Source: Epiperipatus broadwayi
Taxonomy: Eukaryota; Onychophora; Udeonychophora; Euonychophora; Peripatidae
Reading direction: 5' to 3'
Assembly: GCA_028023455.1 (NCBI GenBank)
Contig: JAQFVV010000030.1
Location: 10,589,649-10,653,648, forward strand
DNA length: 64,000 nt
Below, piece by piece: positions 9,231 to 23,400 of the stretch; position 1 is the first letter of the stretch; every line of letters begins with the position of its first letter. The translations under genes and the position numbers were made by a program. The notes below the pieces were generated by a model, which searched no databases, was not told the DNA's origin, and saw only the letters and a program-made list of their open reading frames with translations.

Positions 9231-12200
9231 TATTGTGCCCTTTTGTATGGGTCTCCATACAATTGTTATATCAATTTGTTAAAAAAAATTTAAATTTAAG
9301 ATATATTATAGCTATATGATGTTGATTTTATTTATAATAATCTTTCAAAAGTTTAACTAAAGTAAACTATGAATATTTGATATGTGAAATTGTGCTAATA
9401 TTTGAGGGAGACGTTTCAATAAAAAAAATGATAATATTATATGGTTGGGAAAACTGGCCATGATCAATACTGCATTGATCAGTTTTGTAAATAAATGTTT
9501 AAAGCTAAAAGTTTTTAAAAAAGACAAGTTAAAATTAAATGCATATGTATTTATTGTTGATAAAGATTAATATTTGGTAAGTGAATATAAATATTTTTGT
9601 TATTAAAAGTATATAATAGAAGATTAATATTTGATTTTATAATATCAAATTATTATTTTAAAGTTGTTATAGTATATTATTTGTTTTAAAAAATATTTAT
9701 TTTATAAAATTGAATTGTTAGTTTATTTTTAGATAATTACAAGCGTTTATATCTGTGTTGTAAATCAGGTGACAGATAGACATATGTACACATATGCTTG
9801 TAAGTTTTTTTTAGTAAAGTTGCAACACTGTTTTAAAATTCTATTATAAAATTTATAAATATTATATTGGCTATCACGAGATAAAAATAAAAATAATTAG
9901 TGTGAAATATTAAATCTGATTTTTAAAATACTGTTTAAAAAATATAATGAATAAAAATAGACTTAGTTTGTTTAGAAAAATAGTCTTATAAAAGTTAAAA
10001 GTGAAATAAAGTAAAACATATTTTTTAAAAAATGTTTAATGGATTTAAATAAATGATAAAAATTAATTTAAGAATTAAGTAATGTAATAAATAATAAATA
10101 TTAAATAAGTCAATATTTATTTTTAATTTTGTATTGTTGGTAAGATATGTAAATAGGCTAGCAAGGTGATTGTTTAATTTACCAATCAAGTGGGTAATTT
10201 CTTCCGGTATAAAAACCGAGGTTCAATTGTTCAGAGGGTGATTGTAATTTCTTTTAAGTGAAGTGTGCTATTAAATATAGCTAAGTAAAAAATTATAGAC
10301 GCTCTCGTAATAGTTTCTTAATTTATAAGAGAGTAGTTCTAAATAATTTTATAAAAGTTTACCGTTAAATATGCAGTGCTAATTTATTTATAGTTCCCTA
10401 TTGATCGTCTCTATCAAGGCTCAATTTTACTATCAAATAATCATGAAAATATCGTATATTGATAAAATGTGTTGGAAACCTTATATTAAAAATATAGTGA
10501 ACGCTGGATTAACTAAGAGAATTACTAGTTGGATAAAAATAATATATTGGACATTATATGAATTTAAAAGTTGATTATAATTAATTTTTTATAAATAAAT
10601 ATTTTAAAGAAAGATAAATACTTCTTTATGAAGAAAGTATTTTTAAATTGCATATCTTAATATATCTTTTGGTAAAGATATGGAAGTTAATAATAATTGC
10701 AGAAATACTTGCCTTATTAAGTCTTTGTTATTTAAAAGACTAGAGGTCGATAGATTTTTAAAAAACTGATAATTCGGAAATTTAATTGATAAATAAATAC
10801 CTATAAAAACGTTATAATATTTAAATTCTATATGCTGGTTATATAGAAAATTTTAAAAAAAATGTTTTGCTGAATATTTAAAGAAATGCGCACAGAAGTA
10901 TACGAGGATATCCAAGTCAATTTTTATAAAAACTTAAATTAAACATTTAACTATTGATTAATCCTTGGAAGATAATAACTTTTAAATAAATCCGGATCCT
11001 ATAAACTGTTTGAATTATTATTTTGTTTCTTTATGGTGGAATTTATTTTATCTTATTTTTTTTTTTTAAAAAAAAAACATTTTCCATTTATTTCATAAAA
11101 ACTGTTTAAACACGTGATGTACCGGAAAAAGGAAGTGGTGTTGGTAAAATGTTGTGCCTAGGAAAAAAGAACAATTGTGGGTGGAAAGAAGACACCGTTG
11201 GATTTTATGTAACATATTTTGTTTTCTTAACTAACATAGATATTTAATTATTTATTGATCTATTAAAGATAAGAGAGGTACATTTTAAAAGTAATTACAC
11301 ATTAATATAATACTTAATTTCATAAAGTTTATTTTTTTTATATAATTTTATAACACGTAATATTTTAAGAATAATTGTTGAGTATAAATGTGATATTATT
11401 TTTGTAAAACTATAATCCTGGAGGACATCGTTTGGCTGATTATAAATTGGAGTATCATTTATGGTAATAATTATATAATATTAATAATTTAATGTATTTT
11501 TGCTTTGTTTTCTTTAGATAAACCAAGTATTATTTGATTGTTGAGTAAATGGATAAATATTTAAAGAATATACACGCATAATACTATCAATAATCGTTTT
11601 ATTTTAATATGCATACTTTATTTTATAATATAAATTTAATACAACGTAATAAGAGTTATCTAGAAATAATTATATGATTCTTTCGTGAATAAACTTTAAT
11701 GTCTCTGTTACAATATTAGGAGTTTGATTTATTATATTAGTATGAGTCATTTATATTTATTTTCAAGTTAGTAAGAAGTAAAAATATATCTATATTTTTT
11801 ATTTTTTTTTATTAGACAAGTTAAATTAATTTTAGATAGAAATTTATATTTTGTTTGAAGGGTTTATCATATATAGATGATGGGATATAAGAGAGTTTAG
11901 ATAGTCATTTTTTTTTAAAATTGGTAAGCTGATACTGAAGTTAAATAAGATTAGAATGATACTTGAAGATAAGATTTTATTAAGAGGGAATCGGAATAAC
12001 AAGTAGAGAAGAGTAGTAGTTTAAATGGAAAAGAATCATAGAATTTTATTTTAATATAATAACTTTATAAAAATTGGTAATTTATAAATAAATTTTTTTG
12101 TCTTCACAAAATTGTTGAATAATTTTAAAATATTGTTTTAAGAAAAGAACATATATGTATTGCATATTTTGGTAAGACATATATTATGAAATTACATCAG

Positions 12201-13560
12201 AATGAAGTAAATAATTATGTAATCAATAAAAGTCACATAATATTACAAAGTTATATCAATCTATACCTTAGTTGATATTTAGTTAATGTTAATAATAAAT
12301 GTAATACATAATAGTTACATTATAATAAAAATAGCTATAATACTTAAATGGAGTAGCATTTTAATTGTTAAAGTTTGTTTATTTCACATGTGCTACCTAA
12401 GCGATATTTCACATAAAAGCCTTATATTGTACTAAGTGATTATAAATGATATCTAGTAAAATATAAGTTCATAAACTCAATTAAATGTTACTGATAAAAC
12501 ATTTAAGAAATGTATTGATTATTTATTTTGGATTATGGAAATAATAACAATGTAAGAATCTTGTATTATTATTATTTTTCTTATTTTTTTTTTCTTGATT
12601 TCCACTTATAATGTAAATAATGTATATAAGTTGTTTATTAAAGTTGATGTAAATAAATTTGTTTAAGTTGTTTTAAAAGTGTGTCGAATTCATTATTTTG
12701 CACCACAGCATTTGACAACAGATAATTTGAATAAAACATAATATTTGCACAATATGAATTAAATTATTATTATTTTTTTTTTAAAAAAAGAAATACAGTA
12801 TTTTCTTAATATAATTTATAAAAATTCATTGATATTAACATATTATGTTATTATGGTCATGAAATAGTTATAATGCATAATATAAAAGTATAATATTATT
12901 TATTGCCACATATTATTAGATTATAAGATTTTATTATATTCTCAATTAAGATACTATATGAAGATGAAAGACATGTAGATGATTTACTTGTTTTCTTAAT
13001 GATTAGTAGTATAATAAAATAGATAAGGTTAACTTATACACTGGAGATTATTATTATTAGTTATTTATTATTATTATAAGTTAAGTGTAGTTAGGTCTGA
13101 TATTAAATCCCTTATCATGCCTATCTGCAAGAAGTATTATTACTTTAAGATAATTAAAAGAACCTGAGATTATTTAGTTATATTTCTTTGATAAAAGATT
13201 GAGATTTATTTATTGATATTATTGAAGTTAGTTAATTTTCATAAAAGACATAGGAGTGCTATAGATGTATTAGTGAGATAATAAAGAGGTAATAGTATTC
13301 TTATGCCATTGAGATAATGTCTTAGAAGACATAGGCTCAATGTAAATTCATATTACCACTTGTAACTTCACTTCATAGTCTCATGATTTAATAAATACTT
13401 ATTTAGTTAGTACATGATATTGAACTATATTAATTTTCTGTTAGTTGTACTAAATCTGATAAGATATAGTATTATAAAAATATATTAATAATAGTTATAC
13501 ATATTTTAGCTGAGCATAACGATTTAATTGAGCTAGTCATATTTTAAGTTATATTATATA
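9231..13560. other. AT-rich non-coding tract
   Basis: Dominated by A and T with short homopolymers. No ORF, tRNA-like structure or recognisable repeat was found. Confidence 0.5.
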
Positions 13561-13577
13561 TTTTTGGAAGTGAGGGT

Positions 13578-13688
<111 letters not shown>

Positions 13689-13879
13689 ACGAATCATACC
13701 AATAGAGGAATTGAGAAAAATAATGAGAATTAGTTGTAAAGAGATTACTTGAATTTAATGGAAAATATTATAAACACAGGAAAATATTACTAATAGGAGG
13801 AGCATTAAGTATGGTACTTGGTAGTATATATATATGGAAGATTTAATTATTAATTAATGATAGTAACGGTCCAATTTTT

Positions 13880-14089
13880 ATGAAAAAGTATGTTGATGAT
13901 CAGTTATTTATTTTTAACAAAAACCAAAGACAAATAGATATGTATTTTGAAGAGATTAATAAGTTAGATAAAAATATAAAATTTACAATAGAAAGTGAAA
14001 ATGATAATAAGTTATCATATTTAGATATTTTGTTAAAGAAGTCATATAGAAATTGTAAATGCAAGACTGAAATTTATAAAAAAATCTAA
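13880..14089 (+). pseudogene. PLE RT fragment with YVDD
   Basis: A 69-residue ORF starting KKYVDDQLFIFN, the RT motif C with both aspartates. It continues through a charged segment to LSYLDILLKKS, which matches the conserved PLE block after motif D (normally ..FLDLLI). It stops at 14089; the rest of the protein is in broken frames. Confidence 0.85.
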
Positions 14090-14521
14090 TATGAATAGTA
14101 ATATAAATAATTGAAATTTGAAAGTAGATATGAAATATAAAATAAGTAGTATAAATTCAAAAATATATAGAACTAGGAATTATTGCTTAGATTAAGAATA
14201 TTACAGTAAATAGGTAGAATTGATAATTAAAGAGTTTAAAATAATAAATATCCAGAGAAAATTATAGAAGTATAAGGAAATCAGAAAAAAAATTAATAAA
14301 AATAAAGAGATAGTATGTAGAAAAAATAAAATAGATAAGAATAAATATATAGGTAGTAAACCTTATAATAATAGTATTGTGAAAAAAGAATGAATAAAAT
14401 AATTATTAAAATTAATAAAAAGTTTAATAATGTAATAAAAATTAAGAGAGTAAATAAAAGAATGAAATTATACTTAATATATTAGATAATAAATATATAT
14501 AAAAAAGTAGAAAACTACAGA

Positions 14522-14713
14522 AATTGGGTTTATACAATTGAATGTAATCCATGTAACAGTAAAAATATAAAAATTAATTATGTAGGTAAGACAAAGAATT
14601 CGATTTATTCAAGATTAATTCAACATAAGTATGATAAGGGGTCACCTATTTATTTGCATTCATTAGAAACAGATCATAAGTTTGAAAAGGATAGTATAAA
14701 AATGATTGATTGA
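14522..14713 (+). pseudogene. GIY-YIG endonuclease fragment of the second PLE
   Basis: Reads for 63 residues from NWVYTIECNPC to SIKMID. VYTIEC is the GIY half, INYVGKTK the YIG half, and the Arg of IYSRLIQHK is the conserved family Arg. The downstream ETDHKF corresponds to the His-containing block. A TGA at 14711 follows, and matching sequence continues in another frame as ENIKPNLNRDFG. Confidence 0.85.
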
Positions 14714-14840
14714 AAATATAAAACCAAATCTTAATAGGGATTTTGGAGCAAAGACAATAATTTATAAATAATTATAGTTCATATTATTAATATAGTTTGA
14801 ATGTAAAAAGATTTAAAAATAAAATTGAAGAAAATGATGA

Positions 14841-17800
14841 TAGAGGGAGTAGTTAAACAAGTATAAGAATTTTTAGAAACTTGTCAGTTGGTTTTTAGAC
14901 ATACAGATTATAAATATGTAAGTATTTAGTAATGTAATAAAAAAGGTAATTTATAAAGTAAAAAAGTTAATAGTTTTTAAAATATATAATAAAAACAAAA
15001 AAAAAGTTTCTAAGTAATTAAGAAAATATGAGTAAAAAGAGAACAATAAAATGATATGTTAAATGGTAGAGTTTAAAGATTAAAATTTTAAAATTATAAT
15101 AAATAGATTTAAAATAATTTAATAATAAAATAATATAAATAAAAAAAATAAAATTAGTTATGGGTAGAATAATAAAATGGAAAATAATATGTTAAGATTT
15201 ATGTTTTAATTATGTCTATAAATATATGTATAAAATGTATTAATTGTATGATTATATATTTGGATATTGTAGCTTTGATTTTGACTGTGGATATTCAAAA
15301 CTGTAAGAGTAAAGTTTTGGTATAAAAAAAATAGTAAAGTATGCAAGAAGGTTGGAAATCACATGATCTGTTATTTATAAGTTCCAGCCACTAATGCCAG
15401 GTAAATGCATGATACCTTCCCAGAGCATTTGATGATATTTATTTGAATGTTGTTAAAACAGACTTTAAAGAATATCTCATGTATGGGACATTTATTTTCA
15501 TTATTCACTTGTATTTAAATAACCTAGTCACCTCATATGAATTTTCAAGCACTACAGCCTGAAATAATTTATTATATTAGTCTCAAACTCCTAATAGTAT
15601 ATAAATAATTTTTAGCATATCCTAAAGCTTGTCAATGAGATTGATAGTTCTTGAAATGGGATTAAGACCAGGTATATTAATAGGTATTAGTATTGGCAGT
15701 TAGTTTGGGCCACAAGTCTATCTATCCAGGGACAATTAAGATACAATGGTTCATATATCATCCATGCACAGTGAGGCCATGAATATTTGTGAGGGAATAG
15801 ACTAATGTTCCTGGAGGGTTCAGTCAATTATGTTAAAAGTTAAATGGTAATAATGTATGCACATAAATAAATCTTAATTTCTCTTTATTTTAGCATTTGT
15901 CTTTTATTGCATTCAATGGTGGTAATTACAATACGATAAGAATCTCTTGTATCTGACTGAGGTTTTGATCATACGATATCATAATGTGGGGTAGCATGCA
16001 GATTACTCTTGGCAATTTTCATATTTAGCTGTGCATTTTTGACCATTCAAATATGTATATATTGTGATCATTAGATTGTCCCTGAAGCTAAATGCCATGG
16101 CATGTCTTATGGCAAAATGTCTAAAAAATATACAGTTTAATTTTAGTAAATAGATTTTTTTAGTGCCTTATAATTCTATAATTGTCATATAAAAACTCAC
16201 TATATCAGTATCCTTGTAAATTTTATAGCTGTGAAATAATTTTTGACAGCTTGTCTTATAATATTTTTAGTCTTAAATAGTGATCATTATGCCAAAGTAT
16301 TTAAATCTGTAATAGTAGATAGCTTGAAGTGGTAAGTAATATATTTTATAAGATAATAATATTCATTTCTAGCATAATTTAACCACTAAAATATTTCAAA
16401 AAGCTAATGTTAATCTTAAGCTTAAAAGCCAAGTTTAATCCTTATATTTAGGTTTGCGAATAATTAAATTAAATTAGAACACAATATTATATTTAAATAT
16501 TTAGAATTATTTATCTACAAAAGTTATAATAAAGCTAATAATAATAATTAAAGATAGGATTTAAAGTAGTAGATAAATGAATGTCTGGATGGATGGATAA
16601 ATGTAGTGTTTAATTTTAACATTTATTTAGTTTGAAATACTTATTAAATGTCTAATTTAAAAAGACAATTTAAAATATATTCTGAGCAACTTTTTATAGG
16701 CTAAAATTAATAATAAATGAATGTATTAAATATTATGGGTAATATCTTTACTTTAAAACAATGTAAATTTTAATTATGTAATATATATATATTTTTTTCT
16801 AAAGTTCCAATTTGTAAATAATTATTGTAAAAAGAAATATTTTTAAACATGTTTGTCTAGACAGGGAGATTTTTATTTTAAAAGCTGAATGTTGATTAAA
16901 TTTTTGTTTAGGAACCTTCCTTGGTTTCAGTAGAACATGGATTCAAACCAATATAAAAAAGGGGGGCATAGATTTAAATGTCAATAGTGAGTGTTTTAAA
17001 GTGGTCAACTGACTGAAACTATAAAAATAGGTGAAATTGAGTCTTGCATGCATACTCTAAAGATTCTAAGAACTCCACTTCTTCTTTTTACTCTTGAAAT
17101 CATTTTTATTGTTTATTTTTTTAAAAAACTTCAGTTTAATTAACTAGTGTAATTTTATTTAAAATTTTTATTTTCTTAGCTTAAAGTAATCTTAGATTAA
17201 AGTTAAATTATTTAGGCACAACATTTGCATTTAAACTACAAGGACAAGAAAATGTTATTGCCATCAGCTTTATTGGTAAACTTAGTAAATGATTATAATG
17301 TTTAAAATTTTAATATTTAAACTTCTTATACTAGGAAATTTTGAAAGACATTATTATTGCCACTATAACATCATACAGACTGGTATTAATTTCAATATCT
17401 ATTTCATATTTAAGTTTGCTATAAAATGTTTAAACTTTTCACAGCAATAACAATAATGTTCTTAAAAGTATTGAATAACTTTATGCTAGTTTTTCTGAAA
17501 ATACCCACTTCATATAGAATATTATTTGAAAATAATTTACTTCATGTAAAGAACTTTGAATTTCATTTAATATGGTCTATTTTATTATAATAAGTATATT
17601 AACCATTATCTATTAAATCATTTCCATATTTACTAGAAAACAATATTTGAATTCATTAATAATAGATTGCTTAATTGAGCAATTATTTGTGTTTTTGCTT
17701 TGATAAAATATTATTTGCTATTTTATAACAACATAAAATATGCTTCATTTATTATAACTATTTCTAACCCAGAGAAAAGAAATTGATTTCTTGGATCTTG

Positions 17801-17876
17801 AAAAGAAAAAAAAACAATGGACATATTTTCATATATTTAACAAATATTTTGAAATACTTTAATAAGTTACTTATAT
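14841..17876. other. AT-rich non-coding tract
   Basis: No ORF or RNA gene supported. 15330-16100 is slightly less AT-rich but has no recognisable similarity. Confidence 0.5.
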
Positions 17877-17880
17877 TAAA

Positions 17881-18306
17881 AATATTTGAAAACCAGGCAC
17901 TCTTCACAAACCTGAAGCTTAATTATAAATATAGGGGATTTGAATAATATTGGCATCAGCATGGGATTTGGGCTTTCCATCATCAGATTTTCAATGATAT
18001 GAATGGCTGAAAAGTTGAAAGTTGGAGTAGATTGAAGCATGTCCATTAAAGTGTGAAAATTTGCTATCTTAATATAAACTGAGCACTGATTATATATATA
18101 TGTGTGGGAGATGATAATCTGGACCAACTAAATAGTGCTAGTTTAGCACAAAATATGTGTATTCGTGATTATTTATCTTTTCTTTATGTGTGTGGTCATG
18201 TGTATAAGTTGTATGAGATAGTGTGGAAGCTTCAAAATCTGAGTTCAAAGCCCCTATACTTACAATTAAGCTCCAGATTTGTGAAGAGTGCCTGGTTTTC
18301 AAATAT
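17881..18306 (+). repeat. Dispersed repeat with ~63-bp terminal inverted repeats and a tRNA-like B box
   Basis: Left arm 17881-17943 is the inverted complement of right arm 18244-18306 (core aaaccaggcactcttcac). The body contains aaactgagcactgattatata and, near the right end, tatgagatagtg followed by gagttcaaagccc, resembling the A and B boxes of a tRNA promoter. Related copies lie at 19612-20086, 20087-20465 and 37060-37290. The translatable runs here are by-products. Confidence 0.72.
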
Positions 18307-18319
18307 TTACAGGTACTCA

Positions 18320-18945
18320 TCGTATAGCTAAAAACATCACTCTATGGTGTGGTTTTTGCACTAAAACACATAAAAATGCTGTTTCTGCAGCCGACACATT
18401 CGAACCCGCATTTTCTATAATACAACTTTTTTGTTGTGCTACAGAATGCAGGCTGCTATGTTGTGTCACAGTACAGCATGTATGTTGCATCACAGCAAAT
18501 ACATTTTCCAAATTTGCACAGTTTATAAAATAGTTACGGCTTGATGAGGGAGTTTGTATTTGAATTGGATGAAAATGTTGTTTTGATTGGATTTTTTTTA
18601 TTTTAAAGTATTAAAATGTTCAGAATTTTTAAAGTAATAATTCTAAGACTTTTTACAATGTACTCTATTGAAGTTTTAATTGGGAAAATGTTAAATATCT
18701 ATGTTTTTAGTGAATTGCAATTAGGTAATGCATCAAGTAATGTACTGTTCGTAATATGCCACAAGGCAAAGAAGATTCTACCATGGGTATATTTTTGAAT
18801 TAAAAAAGAGCAGTACCAAAAAAATATCCAGTACGAAAAGTACAAATATACACGATTTTTTATAAATTTCATAAAAAGCAAATATTATAAACATGTTTAA
18901 TGAGTAAAGAAGACATTTATATGTGTTTGTTGTTGTTTAAAAAAG
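18320..18945. other. Non-coding, no assigned element
   Basis: 18400-18510 is less AT-rich and contains several similar short phrases (tgttgtgctacag, tgttgtgtcacag, tgttgcatcacag), a small local duplication. No gene supported. Confidence 0.4.
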
Positions 18946-19018
18946 TTTGAGTTTCTTTCTTTTGTCCAAGTACCGTTACGATTTTGAATTATTTTATTTT
19001 AGCATTACAAACAACAGA

Positions 19019-19136
19019 ACACTAACTCTAAAACTAACTCTAAAACTAAACCTAACCCTAAAACTAACCCTAAACCTAACCCTAAAACTAACCCTAAACC
19101 TAACCCTAAAACTAACCCTAAACCTAACCGTAACAA
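19019..19136. repeat. Telomere-like interstitial array
   Basis: About 115 bp of CCTAAC/CCTAAA variants. The best unit is a 24-mer made of CCTAAAACTAAC plus CCTAAACCTAAC, repeated three to four times, with more degenerate copies at the left edge. Read on the other strand these are TTAGGG and TTTAGGG-type units. Confidence 0.9.
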
Positions 19137-19611
19137 CTTTTACTTTTTATTGTCATTCTATTTGAAGTAAAAAATAGCCATAATATCTCTTTGTCTGTAA
19201 AAAAAAAAAAAAAGTAAAACAAAGACTAAAAAATAGACTAAGAAATTTTACTTTTTATTACAATTATTATTTTTTAGTTAAACAACAACAACAAAAAAAA
19301 GTCGTAACACAAGTAAAAAAATATCTGATAGAAAATTGATAAAAAAAAGCCGTAACACAATTAAAAATATATACGATAAAAAAAACATGAGTCAAATTGT
19401 AATTTGTTGATTTTATTTTACATTTATTATTATCATTTAAATTGTATACATTAATAAAAAATAATATTTATAAAAGACGGTTTTGTTTTTATTTTCGCAT
19501 TACAAAAAAGCACAGCAAAATTATTATAATCAATGGCCTGGGAATGGTCATATTTTATAGTTTTAGCATGAAAACAGCGCCATCCAATGGCATCTATAAG
19601 ACAAGCACCTA
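19137..19611. other. AT-rich non-coding with short local repeats
   Basis: Contains a pair of similar segments ending in gtcgtaacacaa and gccgtaacacaa at about 19300 and 19350, and homopolymer A runs. No gene. Confidence 0.4.
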
Positions 19612-20465
19612 TTTACACATCAAGCTTGTATCCTGTCCATCCCTCTTCTATGTATTTAAATAGATAAGGTTCTATGCATGAGGGGTCAGAGTGACTTCAG
19701 GTCAACATGGGCATGGCAATAATATTGGCATCAGCAAGGGATTTCGGTTTTCATCATCAGATTTTCAATGATATGGATGGCTGAAAAGTTGGAGGTTGGA
19801 GTAGATTGAAGCCTGTCCATTAAAGTCTGAAGATTTGCTATCTTAATATAAACTGAGCACTGATTATATATATGTGTGGGAGATGAAAATCTGGACCAAC
19901 TGATAAGTCCTGGTTTAGCACAAAATACATACATTGGTGATTATTTATCTTTTCTATATGTGTGTGGTCATGTGTATCAGTTGTATGAGATAGTGTGAAT
20001 GCTTGAAAATCTGAGTTCAAATTCCCTATACTTACAATTAAGCTCCAGGTTTATGAAGAGTGCCTGGTTTTCAAATATTTACATATCGAGCTTGTATCCT
20101 GTCCATCCCTCTTCTATGTATTTAAATGGATAAGGTTCTATACATGAGGGTCAGAGTGACTTGAGGTCAACATGGGCATGTCACACCCATGTTGATGGGT
20201 GGTTGAAAAGTTGGAGGTTGGAGTAGATTGAAGCCTGTCCATTAAAGTGTGAATATTTGCTATCTTAATATAAACTTAGCACTGACTATATATACGTATG
20301 GGGGGTGATAATCTGGACCAACTGATGAGTGCTGGTTTAGCATAAAATATTATATTGGTGATTATTTAACTTTTCTACCTGTGTGTGGTCATGTGTATCA
20401 GTTGTATGAGATAGTGTGAATAGTTGGTGGGTGCTTGAAAGTCTGAGTTCAAATCCCCTATATTA
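19612..20465 (+). repeat. Tandem duplication of the tRNA-like dispersed repeat, period 466 bp
   Basis: The phrase agcttgtatcctgtccatccc occurs at 19623 and again 466 bp later (about 20089), and the whole unit follows, through cttaatataaac, the gtgtgg...gatagtg tRNA-like box A region, to gagttcaaatccc at about 20450. The second unit has a deletion of about 60-70 bp near 20185. B-box-like gttcaaatccc suggests a SINE-type origin. Confidence 0.75.
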
Positions 20466-23400
20466 AAAATGAAAATATTAAATTATTTCTGAAAAGCAAT
20501 ATGTTTTAAAATAAATTTTAATGAACTTTGCCTATATTAACTTATTTTATAAAAATCTACATACTCTCTCCACATTGTTACAGAAATGACTGCCATAGTT
20601 TTAAAATGTTATTTGAAAAGAAGCATTTTTTTGCTGAATACTGCTCTTACTATTAATAATTAATAACTACTTTGAAGGAGTAAATTTACTTGCATAAATT
20701 AAATATTAAAAACATTTTATGGCAATTTAATAAATATTTATTGTTTAATGCATGAAAACCTGCTGTATAAATGACCATACTTATAATTTGCTAGCACAAT
20801 TTATTAAATTTTACTTGAGAATAATTGTGAAGCATTTTTCTATTTTAATTTTTATAATTGTGCTGAATATCTTTGCTGCCCACAGAATTTTGTTGCTTAA
20901 TATACTGTTTCTATTCCCATTTAATGGTTAAATGATAGAGGAACAAAAAAACAGAAGGCCTTTATCTAATTTTATTTTATTTTAAAATAATAAAGAGTTA
21001 ATATTTTATTTGTTTATAATTTTTGCTTACAAGGTCATTATTTTTAATGTATATTATTTTATGTAATATTATATGCTATTTTAGTAATAATTTTAAATCA
21101 AATTTCACAAAATATCAGTGAATTATATTTTAATATCTTAAAATAGTATATGTTTTTTAAGATAAATTATTTATAAAAGGTATATTATTGAGCTGAATGC
21201 ACTATAAGTAGATATATATTTCTATTATTTATTTTATTGCTTGTTTTTGCCTAATTTTAACTAATCCAGGTTTAGCATTAATTATTATCATCTTTTACAT
21301 CTGTTCATTATATTATTTTGCTTAGAGATTGTCACTTGAGTCTCTCTTCGTTTAGTAATGCTTATTTTTGCTAATATTATTAGAGATTGTAGTGTGGGTC
21401 TCTCATGTATCATTTTGCTAGCTTATTTTAAAAAAATGGTAATATTAGTCTTTTGCTTATATTTATTGTCTCACTAGCATACATTTTTGGAGAATGTAGC
21501 TTCAGTTCTCTCTAGTTTAAGGCAACTCCATTTAGTAGTATTGTCCCCAGTGTACATTTTTATCATTCATTAACTAGTGACTAAGTCCTAGACCAGTTTA
21601 CTAATGCATTCAAAAATAGGCACCCTTATTTATGAGCTATGCCATCATACTTTTACTTTGTCTTTATTCTGCTACCTCAATATGAATTTAGTTTGTTGTT
21701 GAAAATATATTTTGTAAAGCAGGTGTAATATTTTACCGTGACTTTCCCTGCAATTATAGATGATTTTATCAAACAATTGAGAAATTCTACCATTACTTCT
21801 TATAGCAGTCTTAGTTTATTTAAATGTGTCTTACATACTGTTGATGTGTAGGTCCTATATTTAATCTTTGCTGAATTAAAGTATGAAAGTTTTAAATTTA
21901 ATTATTTTTCATATTTAATTGTTTTAGGCATAAATAGACAATATGCATCTCTCTTATCACTCATTACACTACTCACAAAAAGAATGTTATCATTGTATAA
22001 ATATGGTAATATGTGAGGATTTATTAAAATATCAACTAACAGAAAGTTTCTTTTGACCAACTAGATTATTATTGCTTAACCAAATTTATTTTTTTAAATC
22101 TATAATGTTAAACTTCTGATGAATAATTTTTTAAAAAGTAATGTTTGTAAAGCTCTTGATTTTGTGGACCTAAAAGATGTGATATCTTTGTGATTTATTG
22201 TTCTGCAATGAAATATTTGTTTTATTATTAAGAAATTTCTTGTAGTCATTTGTCCACATCATTCATTCATTAACCTGAAATTTAAATAATTGTAAGAGTA
22301 TAATAAATTATCTTAAGTGTTTTGTTGTAAGAGTACATGAACATTGAAATCCATATAAGAATTGCTTTATGGAATTATATTTAAGTATTAAAATTACATC
22401 TAAAAAGATATATTTTGCTTAATAAAAATTACATATTATTATTTGAGATCACTTCAGCCAATTTAGTTTACTTATTAAAAGATCACTGCACTTATTTATT
22501 TTAAAATTATTGTCCATAAATATGAAAAACCATATTTGTAATTCCATGACAAATTTAGATTATAAAGGGATTTAATTCAAATATAAAATATATTTATTCT
22601 ATGATATTTAGAATGATTATAAAATAGAATGTTATCCTAGGAGTTTATTATTTATCTTATTCTAAATTAAGAGTAATTTGTGTTATGCTTTATTTTAAGC
22701 TAATAATATTATTATTGTTATAATTGTGATATGACATTAACTTAGGGGTAAATGCGTGTCTTATTTTATTTACTAGGATTCATTCTGTGTATAATTATTA
22801 ATTATTTCAGTTAGTGTTAACAGTAACTTTCTTTCATTCATATATATATATATTGTACTTAACTGAAGTTTCACTTAGTTCCAAAAGGAGCCAAAGGTTA
22901 TCTTAGCTTAACCTTTTGGTTTGAAATTGTCTGATTTTTTAAAAAAAATAATAATGATAAAAATGAAAATTAAATTAGTTAATGACTAAAATAGGATAAT
23001 CTTGTATTGATTGTAATCATTATTGTATTATGGAATTATGTCTAAGTATTTGAAAAAAGATAAATGAGTTAGGTTGGTAAATAATAATTTGAATTCTAAA
23101 AAAAAAAAGATATCAGAAATAGTTGTCAGTTTGTAAGTAATATTAAATGTATTCTAAAATAACTATTGTATAATCTATTCTAATGTTTAAAGAATAATAA
23201 TAAGATATTATTATTAAGTTGGAATAAATAAGTAATAAATTTTAAAAAAATGATATGTAAGTTTTTATTAAAAAAATAAGAATATTTGTTATTAGTTTTT
23301 GTAGTTTAACATTCCAGTTATAAAAATTATTTAGATTAAATATTCATTAACATTATATTGTTGTAATTTTAAAAATACTTTTAAGCAATTAATCCAAGGC

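Noticed and set aside
17940-18000. CTGATGA on the - strand followed by GGAAA
   Set aside because: No room for a stem II between the boxes, and no pairing flanks; not a hammerhead. Other isolated CTGATGA occurrences (for example 22118, 26372, 39040, 46590, 59430) fail the same test.
18947-19165. Leu-Thr-Leu-Lys repeat ORF
   Set aside because: Translation of the telomere-like array.
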